The translations under genes and the position numbers were made by a program. Of a stretch of DNA of 64,000 nt, positions 1-10,887 are shown piece after piece (positions within the stretch are counted from its first letter, which is position 1; every line of letters begins with the position of its first letter). Source of the DNA: Anisus vortex (taxonomy: Eukaryota; Mollusca; Gastropoda; Planorbidae); the NCBI GenBank assembly GCA_949126835.1, contig OX421503.1:5667457-5731456 (forward strand), written 5' to 3'. Below the pieces are notes generated by a model, which saw nothing but the letters and a program-made list of their open reading frames with translations, was not told where the DNA came from and did no database searches.

Positions 1-294
1 AATAGATATATTGTATATATTGAACATACCACCTGAAATAAACTATCAACAACAGTTACACTGAAACTTCCTTGTCAAATTACTATCCTATTACTATAAG
101 ATTCAGCTACTACTATAATGTACAAGAAAGGAAATGTTGGAATACAAATACTGTGAATTTGTGCCCAGGACTATAAGAAGAGTTCGTGTAATACTGAAAC
201 ATAAATACTAATAATTAAAGTCTCCCCTATGACTAACGAGAATTATCAGCAAGATCTACACAGCTCTGGCCACAAGGGGATTGTGGACGTAACA
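1..294 (+). repeat. Partial 5' LTR of element A
   Basis: The first 294 bases match the last part of the 3' LTR near 12505..12938, ending in the same GGATTGTGGACGTAACA. The LTR start is outside the window. Confidence 0.85.
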
Positions 295-470
295 AAATTT
301 GGTGGTCTCGCCCGGTATATTTAAGTTCTACTTTTCCTGACCTAGGATTGACAAGATTTGGTAGTCTCGTTCGGTAGATTTGAGTTCTACTTTTCCTGAT
401 CTAGGATTGGAAAAAATTTGTTGATCTCGTCTGGAAAATTTGAGTTATATGTTTTCCTGACCTATAAATA
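295..470 (+). repeat. Primer-binding region of element A in three tandem copies
   Basis: Directly after the 5' LTR lies TTTGGTGGTCTCGCCCGG, a plausible tRNA primer-binding site beginning TGG at about 300. The block repeats about every 59-60 bp (TTTGGTAGTCTCG from 357, TTTGTTGATCTCG from 417), each followed by a diverged TTTTCCTGA(C/T)CTA stretch. Only the first copy abuts the LTR and keeps the TGGTGG start; the third has lost it. Confidence 0.65.
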
Positions 471-714
471 TTTTGTGACATTAGTAGTACTGAGAGCGGC
501 ATATTTGTGTTTCGTTTTCTAGGACTGTGAAACTATTCTTTTTAAAAAGAGGAGAGAACTGGTTTGCGTTTTTATTCCTTGGGAAGTGTGAAGATTCCAC
601 GAAGTGTTTAATATTATATTGTGCAAATTTCTGGACAAATCGTAAGTTGGAACGTTATATTTTATTATACAATATATACTACTCTACTATAACAAATATT
701 TCGAACGCTATACT

Positions 715-3331
715 ATGGCTTCGAATATATCAAGTGAGGAACTTAATGCCATGTCATTTGCTGAACTAAAAGAATTAGCTGAGTCCTTTGGGATTGAGGC
801 AGGACAGGCAAGACCTAATCGTAATCGTTTGACCAAAGAAATTATGACATGTTTGAACGGGCAGAATGCCATGAACACTGGTAGTGTAGTTGAAGTGGGA
901 CAGAACGATATCAATGAAGGTTATGTAGCTCCCAGTGGGGGCGAGGTAATTGCCCACGGAGACGAGGTAAGAAATATGTCATCTAGATCATCAAACAATG
1001 ATGAAGATGAAGGGTTGAGTGAAAACCTAAAATTCCAATTAGCTATGAAGAGAATGGAATTGGAAAGAATTAGGATAGAAATTGAAAGCAGAGAAAGGAT
1101 AGAGATGGCACGCATGAACAGACCTGACCATCGTAGGGACAGCAATGGTATGGATATCAGCGCAATGAAGCAACACTTGCCTATATTCAGAGAAGAAGAT
1201 GTTCAAGATTTCTTTTTGCTTTTTGATAGGATAGCTGTAGATTATCAGTTCCCTGATGATAAGATGGCTTTATTGTTTAGGTCAACTCTCAACAAAGGAA
1301 AAGCATTGGACGTAGTGTTGAGTTTAACACCCGAGGAAATAAATGACTATGAAGTAATCAAAGATAGGGTGCTAAAAAGTTATTCCCTGACACCAGAAAA
1401 ATATAGAAAGCTATTTAGAGACAGAAAAAAGGCATATGATCAAACTCATGTAGACTTTTTGAGACAAAAGGAGAAAATGTTAGAACAGTGGCTAAGGTCA
1501 CAGAATGTAAGTGAGTTTGATAAACTCAAGAACCTAATATTGTTTGAGGAATTCAATGATTGTATTCGAGTGGATATTAAAACCCACATCTCAGACCGAG
1601 GGGTTGAAGATGTGCATGAAGCTGCTAGATTGGCAGATAACTATGCCATAATTCACGCCAGCATAAAGCCATATTATGCTGACAAACCCAAAGTGCACAA
1701 ACCAGAGCCCAAGGAGGCTAGTAAACCAAAAGAGACAAGTGAAAACAATAATAAGAACAGTGGTGTAAATAATAATAGTAACTTAGTTCATTTCAGGAAG
1801 AAGACAGATGTAAATAAAGCAAAGGTGGTATGTTTCAATTGCAAGAAAGAGGGCTACATGAAGAAAGATTGTTGGATCCTTACCAAGAAGCAAGGTGCTA
1901 TTCTACACTGTGCCAGAGTGCAGAAAGACAGCAAGCAGACAGAAGAAGTGTGCAACACAGGGTCAAGAAACTCAAAAGAAATGCGGCCGGCATCGCCCAT
2001 AGTTGTGGAGTCGATGGTTTTTGAGAACAGTCTATCTAAGGTAAAAGAGAATAGCTGTACTCAATCTATTATGCTTTCAGAAGGCCGTGAGGAACAGATG
2101 GTTCCTGAAGTCCCGGAAGAGGACGACCTATCCGATTTTCGACCCTTTGTCTACGAGGGGACAGTGTCGACAGAAGTCGATGTACTCAGCAAGAAGAAAA
2201 TACAGATATTTCGTGACACGGGTTCTGCTGTCAGCGTGATCCTGGAGGGCAGTGTGCCGTTAACAGATGCCACCAGTACCGGTGAGTCTGTTGTGCTGAG
2301 AGGTGCTAGTATGGAGGCTGTGGAAGCTCCACTGCACAGAATAAAACTCGAGTCGTATATTTTTACAGGTAACATCGTAGTGGGAGTGTGGCGCGCACTA
2401 CCCGTCAAAGGCGTTTCCATGATTTTAGGAAATGACATTATGGGCGGCAGAGTCACTGTCGAGCCCATGGTTAAAGTGTTGGAGACAAAGATGGCGGAGG
2501 ACAAAAACCTACGTCCTGCCAATGAACGCCCAACATGTGAACTGACAAGAGCAATGCAGAAAAAGAAGTCGGTAAAGACTCCTGCTACGCCGTGTAGTGC
2601 AACGAAAGATGTGTTTGTCTGTTCTGAAGACACACATGCGAATGAAACAGTGATAACAGAAACACCTGACATCGATTTAAGTGCTACGTTCTTTGCTGAA
2701 CTAACAACTGGTGATGCAACCGAGAACGATAACATTTTGTCACCAAAGCAGAAATTGGTGAAAGAACAATTGAATGACGAAGTAATAATGCAACTCAGAA
2801 TGAAAGCTGTTGATGAAAAGACTGCAGATGCAATGGCGGAATGTTTCTACATGAAAGATGAAGTGTTGATGATAAAGTCGAAACCGCTCAACTCAGGTAC
2901 AAACGAGTGGGACAGTATTCACCAGATTGTAATACCTAAGTGCTATCGTCAAGATATACTGCGTATGGCGCATGATCTTCCTTTCGCTGGTCACATGGGA
3001 GTCCGAAAAACGCACCACCGTATCCTCTCTTACTTCTACTGGCCAGGACTGAGAAGAGATGTCGAACAATACTGCAAGACATGCCACGTATGCCAAATGG
3101 TAGGACGTCCTAACCAACGAATTCCTGTCGCTCCACTCCAGCCGATACCAGCGTTCGACGAACCATTCAGTCATATACTCATTGATTGCGTGGGCCCGTT
3201 GCCGAAAACAAAAGCCGGTTTTCAATACCTGCTCACAGTCATGTGTTCATCCACTCGCTTCCCGGAAGCCATTCCGTTGCGGAACATAACAACAGTGAAG
3301 GTGGTAGACGCCCTGACAAATTTCTTCACAC
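715..3331 (+). pseudogene. Element A gag-protease-integrase (N-terminal part), cut by element B
   Basis: One open frame from ATG 715 to the insertion point at 3331; the few codons after it belong to the LTR of B. In order: an N-terminal SAP-like helix-loop-helix (about residues 12-45), a charged helical stretch (about 100-130), a gag core, a zinc knuckle at 373-386, an aspartic protease with D501-T-G-S, the integrase HHCC zinc finger (H753, H760, C787, C790) and the first integrase catalytic Asp (about D824). The zinc knuckle reads CX2CX4YX4C: the usual His is Tyr (TAC at 1855..1857). The second catalytic Asp and the Glu lie beyond element B. Gag and pol are in one frame with no frameshift, as in elements B and D. 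Confidence 0.9.
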
Positions 3332-3956
3332 TGTTATGGACCTCTTTAGGTTGATTATTATTACGACTCGTTAAATCGGATTCAATGAATATAGTTGTAT
3401 CTTTATTAGAAGTCTCTAGATTCTGCTAATCTGTAGCCCAAGCTAGGGGTTCTTTGACTGACAGGTCTATGCAGTAATGTAGTTATATTCGTGATAATTA
3501 TCTTCAACACATTTCTCAACAATGATTGATCAAACAACTCCAGTTGTTGAATAAACAATTTTATTTAAATTGTAGACTCAATATAAACGATCAATAAACT
3601 TTATCAACTGATGGCAACATAAGTATCAATAAAATGGCATTATATGTACATGTATGAATATAGCGACTTCACTCTACAAACGTTTAAACTGAACTAACTT
3701 TAAGGAGGTCGGGACTTTACAAAGAAAACGATCATCGAAGATTCTACAGGGTCTTAATACGCATTTTAACCTCTTTCTCTATAATTACTACGATCCAGAA
3801 TTATCCCCCAATTTCCACGGGATTTGAACGAATTATTTTATTTAAACTGCCCTCAGGGCATAAAGGTCAAACCTTGGTCGCTTTGGACTCTGATACGCAC
3901 TTGTTAAGAGGTCAATGCCTTACTACGTCATTCATTTATGACCGAGATTCGTAACA
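3332..3956 (-). repeat. 3' LTR of element B
   Basis: 625-bp LTR, downstream copy for the minus-strand element. It is flanked inward by the polypurine tract (run of nine C on the plus strand, 3958..3966). Confidence 0.93.
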
Positions 3957-6147
3957 TCCCCCCCCCTTCTAAAGCTTTATAATTATTTCCTTTACATTTT
4001 AACCATACGAAAAATGTTAATTTTAAGGAATAATTATAAAAGAAAATATTCCGGGAAAAACAATACAGTTCAATTGGCGATCCCAATAATTCAATCGAAC
4101 TGATAACAATAACATAATAATATATGCAATATAAATTCATCTTATCAAATGGCTTAACTATAGTCATTCAATCATTCAATTTTTAATTCAAAACAATGGA
4201 CAATTAAATTGTTTATCTAAATCTTGTATACAAGAAAAATACATAATCATTCTTAATAGATATAATATAATACAAGTTAATAACTTCTATTACATTGAAC
4301 ATTCCACTGTAATAAAAACTCTCTCGTCCATTTAATTATAAACTAATATCTTTTACATTTGTAATCAAACAACAAAAGAAAAAATCACTCAATGTCTATG
4401 CAGACACGACTCATTTTTTCATAAGGAGAAAAAAAACCAACGCTCTTGATGAAAAAAATACTACTAGACCTGACCTAATTACACGTTACAAAAATTATTG
4501 CTCGTGTAGACAGTATTTTTTTTTTTTTTTTACATGCTGGTAGGCCGACTAACACATTAGACAACTGTCTGTGACGCGACCCAAAAATTGAGGTCAATTC
4601 CGCACTCTCTCTCTCTATTCCTCTTTTTTTTCTCTCTCATTCCCAATTGATTCTAACAATATTGACATCGCTATGCAAATTTCTACCTCATCACAGCCGA
4701 GGTCAAATAAAATTGCTACGCGATTAAATAGTTATCGTATTAAATGAGCATTCTTTAACATCTATCATCTCAAAATCAAATTCATTTATATTATTTTGAG
4801 AACATTAAACATAGTCTGTTCACGAATTAAAATAGTTTATAGCAAAAATCATTAAAAATATCTCAATCTTTCATTTTACCATGACCTTTCGACGTCATTT
4901 TTTTTTTTTTTTAAAGAGTTCACATCGTAGCAGGTTAAATTGAAACATTCAGACAATCATGGATTTACTTAAACAAATTTGGTTAATTTACTTAATTAAC
5001 TATCAATTAAAACAAGTTATATTATCTTCATACAATCTTAGTACTACACAGTAAGTACTTATTTTCTTTAGATTACATTAAATACAATATTATTGAAGTA
5101 GAAAAGTTAAGCATAGGCTACTATTAATTTTTTTTTTTCATAGCGAAATCAATGTAATAATTTATGTACAAAACAAACTGCTGTTTTGACTGGTGTGGTA
5201 AAACATTCCATTTCCAATCTTTTCAGTGGGGTACATTGCTCTTTTCCATTTTCCACAAAAGGTTTTATTCATTATTCATAGATTCTAGGTTCCTCTGTTA
5301 CTTCACAGTGTTCAGGTCTACCCAATCTTTTGATTGTCGGTACAATTCATTCAATCTATTTTAACTAATACAAAAAAAAATAGATTAGTTTTACAATCTT
5401 GACATGAAATCCTTAATTAATAATACATTTGTTGAACATTGGTGTGTCAACATTATAAATTTTCAACCATGAAATTCTCAATCATTCTGGTTTGCAGTGT
5501 CAAATCAGTGGCACATATCCTAAATTTATACAACATAAGGATTACAAAGTTTTATTAGTTTCTACTTTTGGTCTGCTTTTCAGGTAACAGTATCCTAAAA
5601 AGTGAAAAATCATATATAATACAGTTCTTGGAATTCTTTTTAGTCATAGCTCTGCCTTGCTGCAACTATTTTTACCCTACATTATCATACATTCAATGAT
5701 AATAGAACAAATGAATAAATTCACATAGAAGAAATTTGCATACTGACTCAGTGCAATATTTCAACAACAGTACATGATAAAATAAATTTCCATTGTACAA
5801 TCATAAAACATTTCTCAATACTTTAGTGATAGAAAAATTCTCTTTTCTTAAAATCATTTACATCTTTATCAATCAGATTATCCTCTCTGCCAAATGTTTC
5901 AATTATCATTTCCAGAGATTCTCAAACATATCTTATAATCAGTCCACATTTATAATGTCCTCTGATTTAGAAACCAATTCTACGGATAAAACTGATCTTT
6001 TTCTCTTATAGCAATTATTTTAATGCTCAACCTAACAAGTTTGTTTAGAAATATCACACTATAATGATATTTACTCTAACAATACTTTTACTCATTCCTT
6101 TTTCTTCACAAGTAAGGGATTTAGTTTTAAAATAGTAAGTTTGGTAA
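3957..6147 (-). other. Noncoding 3' region of element B with polypurine tract
   Basis: About 2.2 kb between the ORF stop and the 3' LTR. It is strongly AT-rich with poly-T runs and a short CT tract near 4605..4640. I see no coding similarity, and no RT or RNase H motif in any frame. The C run at 3958..3966 reads as AGAAGGGGGGGGGA on the minus strand, the likely polypurine tract. Confidence 0.7.
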
Positions 6148-8880
6148 CTAACTATCAGTGAATTTGTCATTCAATTCATCCTGTACTCCAGGCATAAATT
6201 TTACAAATAAGAGTAACAATGTTAACAACATCAAGCTTATTCCAATTGTTTTCAGAAGGTAAGGCTTTATCATTTTCAAATGATATAATATTTTTGCCTT
6301 TCTTTCATCACACAACAATGGCATCTGCATGTGAGCAGTGTACAATTTTTTTCTAACAAATACAGTTATGTCAGACAAAAAATTTATGTACTTATCTAGG
6401 TACTTGATCAGCCCAAGGAGATCCAATTCGGTCTGCCATTCCTCTTGAAGTAGTTTGAGTGGTCCTTGGACAGTGGGTCCAAAGATTGGTCCATAGGCTC
6501 CTCGACTTTCCGGATGGGATTCAGTTGTCACCTCATGATCCAGGCATAAGTTCTTTAGGACTGGATTGAAGAGTTCCGGGGCGAAGTTGGTCCTTCGATC
6601 TGACGGTATGGATTGTGGTAACCCATAGCTTTTGATAGTTTCGGTCCAGCTCTCAGCACTCGTTTCTTCGGTGATGCTCCTCCAATCTTCATCTGTACCG
6701 GCAACTGCAGGTTTGCATTGTTGTTTGAACATGCTGTGGTCTATATGTTCATAGACATCAGTAGTAGGATTTTCTTTCTCGTCGACAGCTTTCTCATGCA
6801 ACTGTAGCAACTCTGGGTCTACTTTCTGCTCAGCAATCAATTCATTTTGTGATGACTTCTTTGATTGTTCATTTCCTTTCGGACAATCTTCAATCATGGA
6901 GAAAATAGTAGTATCACGTTCCACTTCTTCTTCCACTTTCTTCTCTCGTGGGAGAATTTCTTCTTTCTTTTTCTTTTCTTGTGAGAGAATTTCTTCTTTC
7001 TTTTTCTGTGGTGTCATACCATTTATGACATCACCTACAGGATAAAGTTCTTTTTCTTTTCCTGTCTCCACCATAGGACTAGGGTCTGGATTTTCCTTCA
7101 CAATCAGTTCAGGTCTCACCCTCCCTTTCGCCAAATCATTTGCTAGGATAACAGATATGCCCTCAACAGGAAGTTTTGATATTACTCCAACTGTCACATA
7201 TCCTGTCACCAAGTCAGATGTGAGGTATATCCTATGTAGAGGTATTTCTTCTTTCCATTCAAAACCTCTCAATAGGACAGTCTGTCCTGTCAATGTATTA
7301 TCATTTAATGGTAATACATCTTTAAGCAGCAGTGTTAATGATGCTCCTGTGTCTCGTAATATTCTTACGGACTTCAGTGGTCCTTCCTTTTGTAAGGCCA
7401 CACAACCTTCACTAATGAACGGTTGAAAACTGCACAGGGTCTCTGTGTCAATTTTATTCTTCCCTTGACCATGACTTTCGGGTGTTGTTTCATCTTTCGA
7501 TGACTTCAGACTCTTTTCCGAGTCAAAAATACTTTGGTCTACTTTTTCGTCTCTGTGGACTTGGACAATTAATCCAATAGTAGCCATTCTGTATTTATAA
7601 TCAGGATAGTTATCCTCATTATCTTCAGTTGTAGATTTCTCTACCTTCTGACTTTTGCTCTCAGGCAAATCCACCCTCAGTTTTTCTGGTTTAGAATAAT
7701 CTTTCTTCGAATTCAGTTCGTTTGTATTTTCGCTTTCTTGTACATTCTGTATTGGTTTATGGCTAGTGCACATTACCACTTTGTTAGGTCTTTTGTCGCT
7801 TCGTATACTCCAACAGTCTTCGATGCTATGTCCTGTTCTTTTACAAAAAGTACATTGGACCTTTTTGTTTACAGGTCTTTTATTAACATCATTTTGTTTC
7901 ACAAAATGCTCTTTTTCACGATGTTGTTTTTGTGTGTTTTCTCCTTGCCGTTGTGATCTATTAAAATTCTTTCCATCAGCTGTCCTATGACACAGTGCAT
8001 ACTGTTCAGCTAAATCAGCAGCCTTATGTGGGTCAGTGATATCACGCTCGGATAAATACATTCTTATATCCGGCCTCACTTTGTTAATAAAATCCTCTAA
8101 CAGAATGATATCTTTCAATTCTTTTAATGTGGAGATATTTCTGGATTTTATCCACTGATCCATTAACTTTTCTTCTGCTCTAAGGAAGTCTAAGTGTGTT
8201 TGGTAAGGGGACATTGTGTACTGACGGAACCTTTTCCGATAACTTTCCGGTATTTGGTTATAGGCTTTAAGTACAGTGTCTTTAATGATTTCATAATCAT
8301 TTAAATTCTCCTCTTTTAACAATAGAACACAATCTCTTGCCCTTCCCTGAGTAAAAGCTGTTCTGACTAATATTCCCCATTTATCTTCTGGGAATTTAAA
8401 ATCTCTGCAAGAAATTTCAAAGGTCTGGAAGAAATTATCTATTTCACTTTCTTTATCAATGTAGGTAGGGACTAGCTTTTTCCATCTGGCCATCTCTACA
8501 TCATTATGAGATTCTTTTTTAGTTGCTCCTATCTTCGCTAGCTCTATTCTTTCCTGACTTTCTGTTTCTCTTTGACTTTTCTTATCTCTTTCCTGACTTT
8601 CTAGACGTCTTTGTTCCATCTCCATTTCCATCCGTTTCATTTCTAATTGAAATCGGAACTGTTCGGACATAGTCTGACCTTCAACTTGATATCCCTCCGC
8701 GCTTGATTCTACTTTCAACTTTCCACTCGCAATCAACACATCTTTTATCTGCTGTGTCAACACAGTCCTCGATGGTGTAGTTTCAGTAACTTCTATCTTT
8801 AAGATCTCAGCGATCTCTTTTAACTTCTTTATGGATAAAGTTTTCAAAACTTCTTCTTCTGGATTTTCAATAAATTCCAT
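6148..8880 (-). CDS. Element B gag-protease polyprotein with integrase scrap and C-terminal hydrophobic helix
   Basis: Intact 910-codon frame from ATG 8880 to the stop at 6148. N-terminus: SAP-like motif (about residues 10-45), then a long Arg/Glu/Gln-rich helix (about 75-125) likely to form a coiled coil, and a gag core similar to A and C. A canonical zinc knuckle (CTFCKRTGHSIEDC) and an aspartic protease (LRDTGASL) follow. RT and RNase H are absent. The frame passes through Lys/Glu-rich filler into a short integrase piece that keeps the SDRRTNF and SHPESRG neighbourhoods but not a whole catalytic core. It ends with a hydrophobic stretch of about 20 residues (ISLMLLTLLLLFVKF) and an acidic tail. 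The intact frame and identical LTRs suggest mobilisation with enzymes supplied in trans. Whether the hydrophobic end is functional or a deletion by-product is unclear. Confidence 0.85.
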   Translation of the reverse strand: MEFIENPEEEVLKTLSIKKLKEIAEILKIEVTETTPSRTVLTQQIKDVLIASGKLKVESSAEGYQVEGQTMSEQFRFQLEMKRMEMEMEQRRLESQERDKKSQRETESQERIELAKIGATKKESHNDVEMARWKKLVPTYIDKESEIDNFFQTFEISCRDFKFPEDKWGILVRTAFTQGRARDCVLLLKEENLNDYEIIKDTVLKAYNQIPESYRKRFRQYTMSPYQTHLDFLRAEEKLMDQWIKSRNISTLKELKDIILLEDFINKVRPDIRMYLSERDITDPHKAADLAEQYALCHRTADGKNFNRSQRQGENTQKQHREKEHFVKQNDVNKRPVNKKVQCTFCKRTGHSIEDCWSIRSDKRPNKVVMCTSHKPIQNVQESENTNELNSKKDYSKPEKLRVDLPESKSQKVEKSTTEDNEDNYPDYKYRMATIGLIVQVHRDEKVDQSIFDSEKSLKSSKDETTPESHGQGKNKIDTETLCSFQPFISEGCVALQKEGPLKSVRILRDTGASLTLLLKDVLPLNDNTLTGQTVLLRGFEWKEEIPLHRIYLTSDLVTGYVTVGVISKLPVEGISVILANDLAKGRVRPELIVKENPDPSPMVETGKEKELYPVGDVINGMTPQKKKEEILSQEKKKKEEILPREKKVEEEVERDTTIFSMIEDCPKGNEQSKKSSQNELIAEQKVDPELLQLHEKAVDEKENPTTDVYEHIDHSMFKQQCKPAVAGTDEDWRSITEETSAESWTETIKSYGLPQSIPSDRRTNFAPELFNPVLKNLCLDHEVTTESHPESRGAYGPIFGPTVQGPLKLLQEEWQTELDLLGLIKYLDKYINFLSDITVFVRKKLYTAHMQMPLLCDERKAKILYHLKMIKPYLLKTIGISLMLLTLLLLFVKFMPGVQDELNDKFTDS

Positions 8881-9053
8881 TCTTTAGTTAAGAGATTTTA
8901 AAAATGTAAATTTTTCCAACTTACGTTTTTCCAATCGGAAGAATAATTTCAGCGTTCTTAGGCTTGCTCAGTAGGTCACGGCTCCAACACACAACACAAC
9001 ACAACTTGAATATATGCTTCACTATACAACTATATCGGACGAAGACCCCAAAC
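8881..9053 (-). promoter_or_regulatory. Leader and primer-binding site of element B
   Basis: Short leader between the 5' LTR and gag. On the minus strand the LTR ends ATAACA, followed after GTT by TGGGGTCTTCGTCCGA (9035..9050), a plausible PBS. Confidence 0.65.
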
Positions 9054-9678
9054 TGTTATGGACCTCTTTAGGTTGATTATTATTACGACTCGTTAAATCG
9101 GATTCAATGAATATAGTTGTATCTTTATTAGAAGTCTCTAGATTCTGCTAATCTGTAGCCCAAGCTAGGGGTTCTTTGACTGACAGGTCTATGCAGTAAT
9201 GTAGTTATATTCGTGATAATTATCTTCAACACATTTCTCAACAATGATTGATCAAACAACTCCAGTTGTTGAATAAACAATTTTATTTAAATTGTAGACT
9301 CAATATAAACGATCAATAAACTTTATCAACTGATGGCAACATAAGTATCAATAAAATGGCATTATATGTACATGTATGAATATAGCGACTTCACTCTACA
9401 AACGTTTAAACTGAACTAACTTTAAGGAGGTCGGGACTTTACAAAGAAAACGATCATCGAAGATTCTACAGGGTCTTAATACGCATTTTAACCTCTTTCT
9501 CTATAATTACTACGATCCAGAATTATCCCCCAATTTCCACGGGATTTGAACGAATTATTTTATTTAAACTGCCCTCAGGGCATAAAGGTCAAACCTTGGT
9601 CGCTTTGGACTCTGATACGCACTTGTTAAGAGGTCAATGCCTTACTACGTCATTCATTTATGACCGAGATTCGTAACA
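9054..9678 (-). repeat. 5' LTR of element B
   Basis: 625-bp LTR with the same length and, by eye, the same sequence as 3332..3956. The adjoining plus-strand bases ACAC (9679..9682) duplicate 3328..3331. Confidence 0.93.
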
Positions 9679-10887
9679 ACACGTTATGGCCTACCGAAGA
9701 CAGTACAGTCCGACCAGGGGACTAACTTTACCTCGAACATTTTCAAACAAGTCATGGAACAATTAGGGATAAGCCATAGGCTATCAAGTGCCTATCATCC
9801 TGAGAGCCAGGGAGCTCTGGAAAGGTTTCATCAGACATTAAAATCGATGCTTAAAAAGTACTGTTATGAAAACGAGAAAGACTGGGATAAGGGTGTGCCT
9901 TATGTACTGTTCGCTGCAAGGGAGGCCACTCAGGAATCCCTGGGGTTTAGCCCATTCGAACTTGTGTATGGACACTCAGTCAGAGGTCCGTTGAAACTTC
10001 TACATGAAACTTGGCTAACGGACAGTGAACCGATTGGACTTTTGTCATATGTAGATAAATTTAAAAATAGGCTTTATCATGCTTTTAACCATGTGAAGAT
10101 TCATTTTCCACAGATGCAGGAGCGTATGAGACAGAACTATGACCGTAAAGCTACAGCTAGAACTTTTGCACCAGGTGACAAAGTTCTTGTGTTTCTACCT
10201 TTGCAAAATCAGCCTTTAAGTGCAAAGTTTAGTGGACCCTATGAGATAGAGTCAAAGCTTGGCGAGGTCAATTATTTGATAAAGACTCCTGACCGGAGAC
10301 AAAAACAGAGGGTATGCCATATTAATTTACTTAAGCCCTATGTTTCCAGGGAAAAGAGTAAACCACGGGAGGTCCCCATGATTTCATTAGCTAGGGTCCC
10401 GACGGATTTATCTAGGATAGAATATAAGTTTGCAGAAAGTAAACTTAATAATACAGATGCCCTTAAGAGTTTAGATACAAGGCTAGAACATCTTCCGGTA
10501 GAAGATAAGGAGAAGATTATTGAGCTGGTACATGAATATAAGTCACTGTTTACAAATGTTCCCAGTAGGACACATGTCATAGAGCACGATGTACTGTTAA
10601 CCGAGGGTGCCAGGTCTATTAAACAGCATCCATTTGACCCCATCAGACCTGAGCATATTAAATTAGATGTAAAGTATATGTTAGAAGATGACATAGGAGA
10701 AAAATGTGATAGCAAATGGTCTACACCCTGTGTGATGGTACCAAAAGCCGACCACACACTGCAGTTTTATAGAGACTTTGGGAAAATAAGTAATTTGACA
10801 GAGACCGACTGGTATCCCATTCCCCGTATCATCGACAAGATAGAGACAAGGTCATAGCTGATACTCTATCTCGGGTGCTACATGATT
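9679..10887 (+). pseudogene. Element A integrase C-terminal part and RT stub
   Basis: Continuation of the element A pol frame after the nested element. It holds the second integrase Asp (SDQGTNF near 9709), the Glu in HPESQGALERF near 9805, and a GPY/F-type C-terminal module (GPYEIESKLGEVNYLI, near 10237). The RT N-terminal region follows (KWSTPCVMVPKAD near 10717). RT then stops: shortly after PIPRIIDKIE the sequence joins the last RNase H residues (ADTLSRV, in another frame, ending near 10887), so the RT palm and nearly all RNase H are deleted. The frame hits a stop at 10857. Integrase lying before RT is clear here. Confidence 0.85.

Larger units (their letters stand above)
3332..9678 (-). 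mobile_element. Element B: young non-autonomous Ty3/gypsy element nested in A
   Basis: Bounded by two 625-bp direct repeats (3332..3956 and 9054..9678) that look identical base for base, each starting TGTTATGG and ending GTAACA on the plus strand. It sits in the integrase of element A, with a 4-bp target duplication ACAC (3328..3331 and 9679..9682). On the minus strand it reads 5' LTR, PBS (TGGGGTCTTCGTCC), gag-protease ORF, a 2.2-kb noncoding region, a polypurine tract with nine G, 3' LTR. No RT or RNase H is present. Identical LTRs imply a very recent insertion. Confidence 0.93.

Noticed and set aside
2151..2735. Minus-strand ORF of 194 codons opposite element A pol
   Set aside because: It mirrors the codon pattern of the real plus-strand frame and has no motif.
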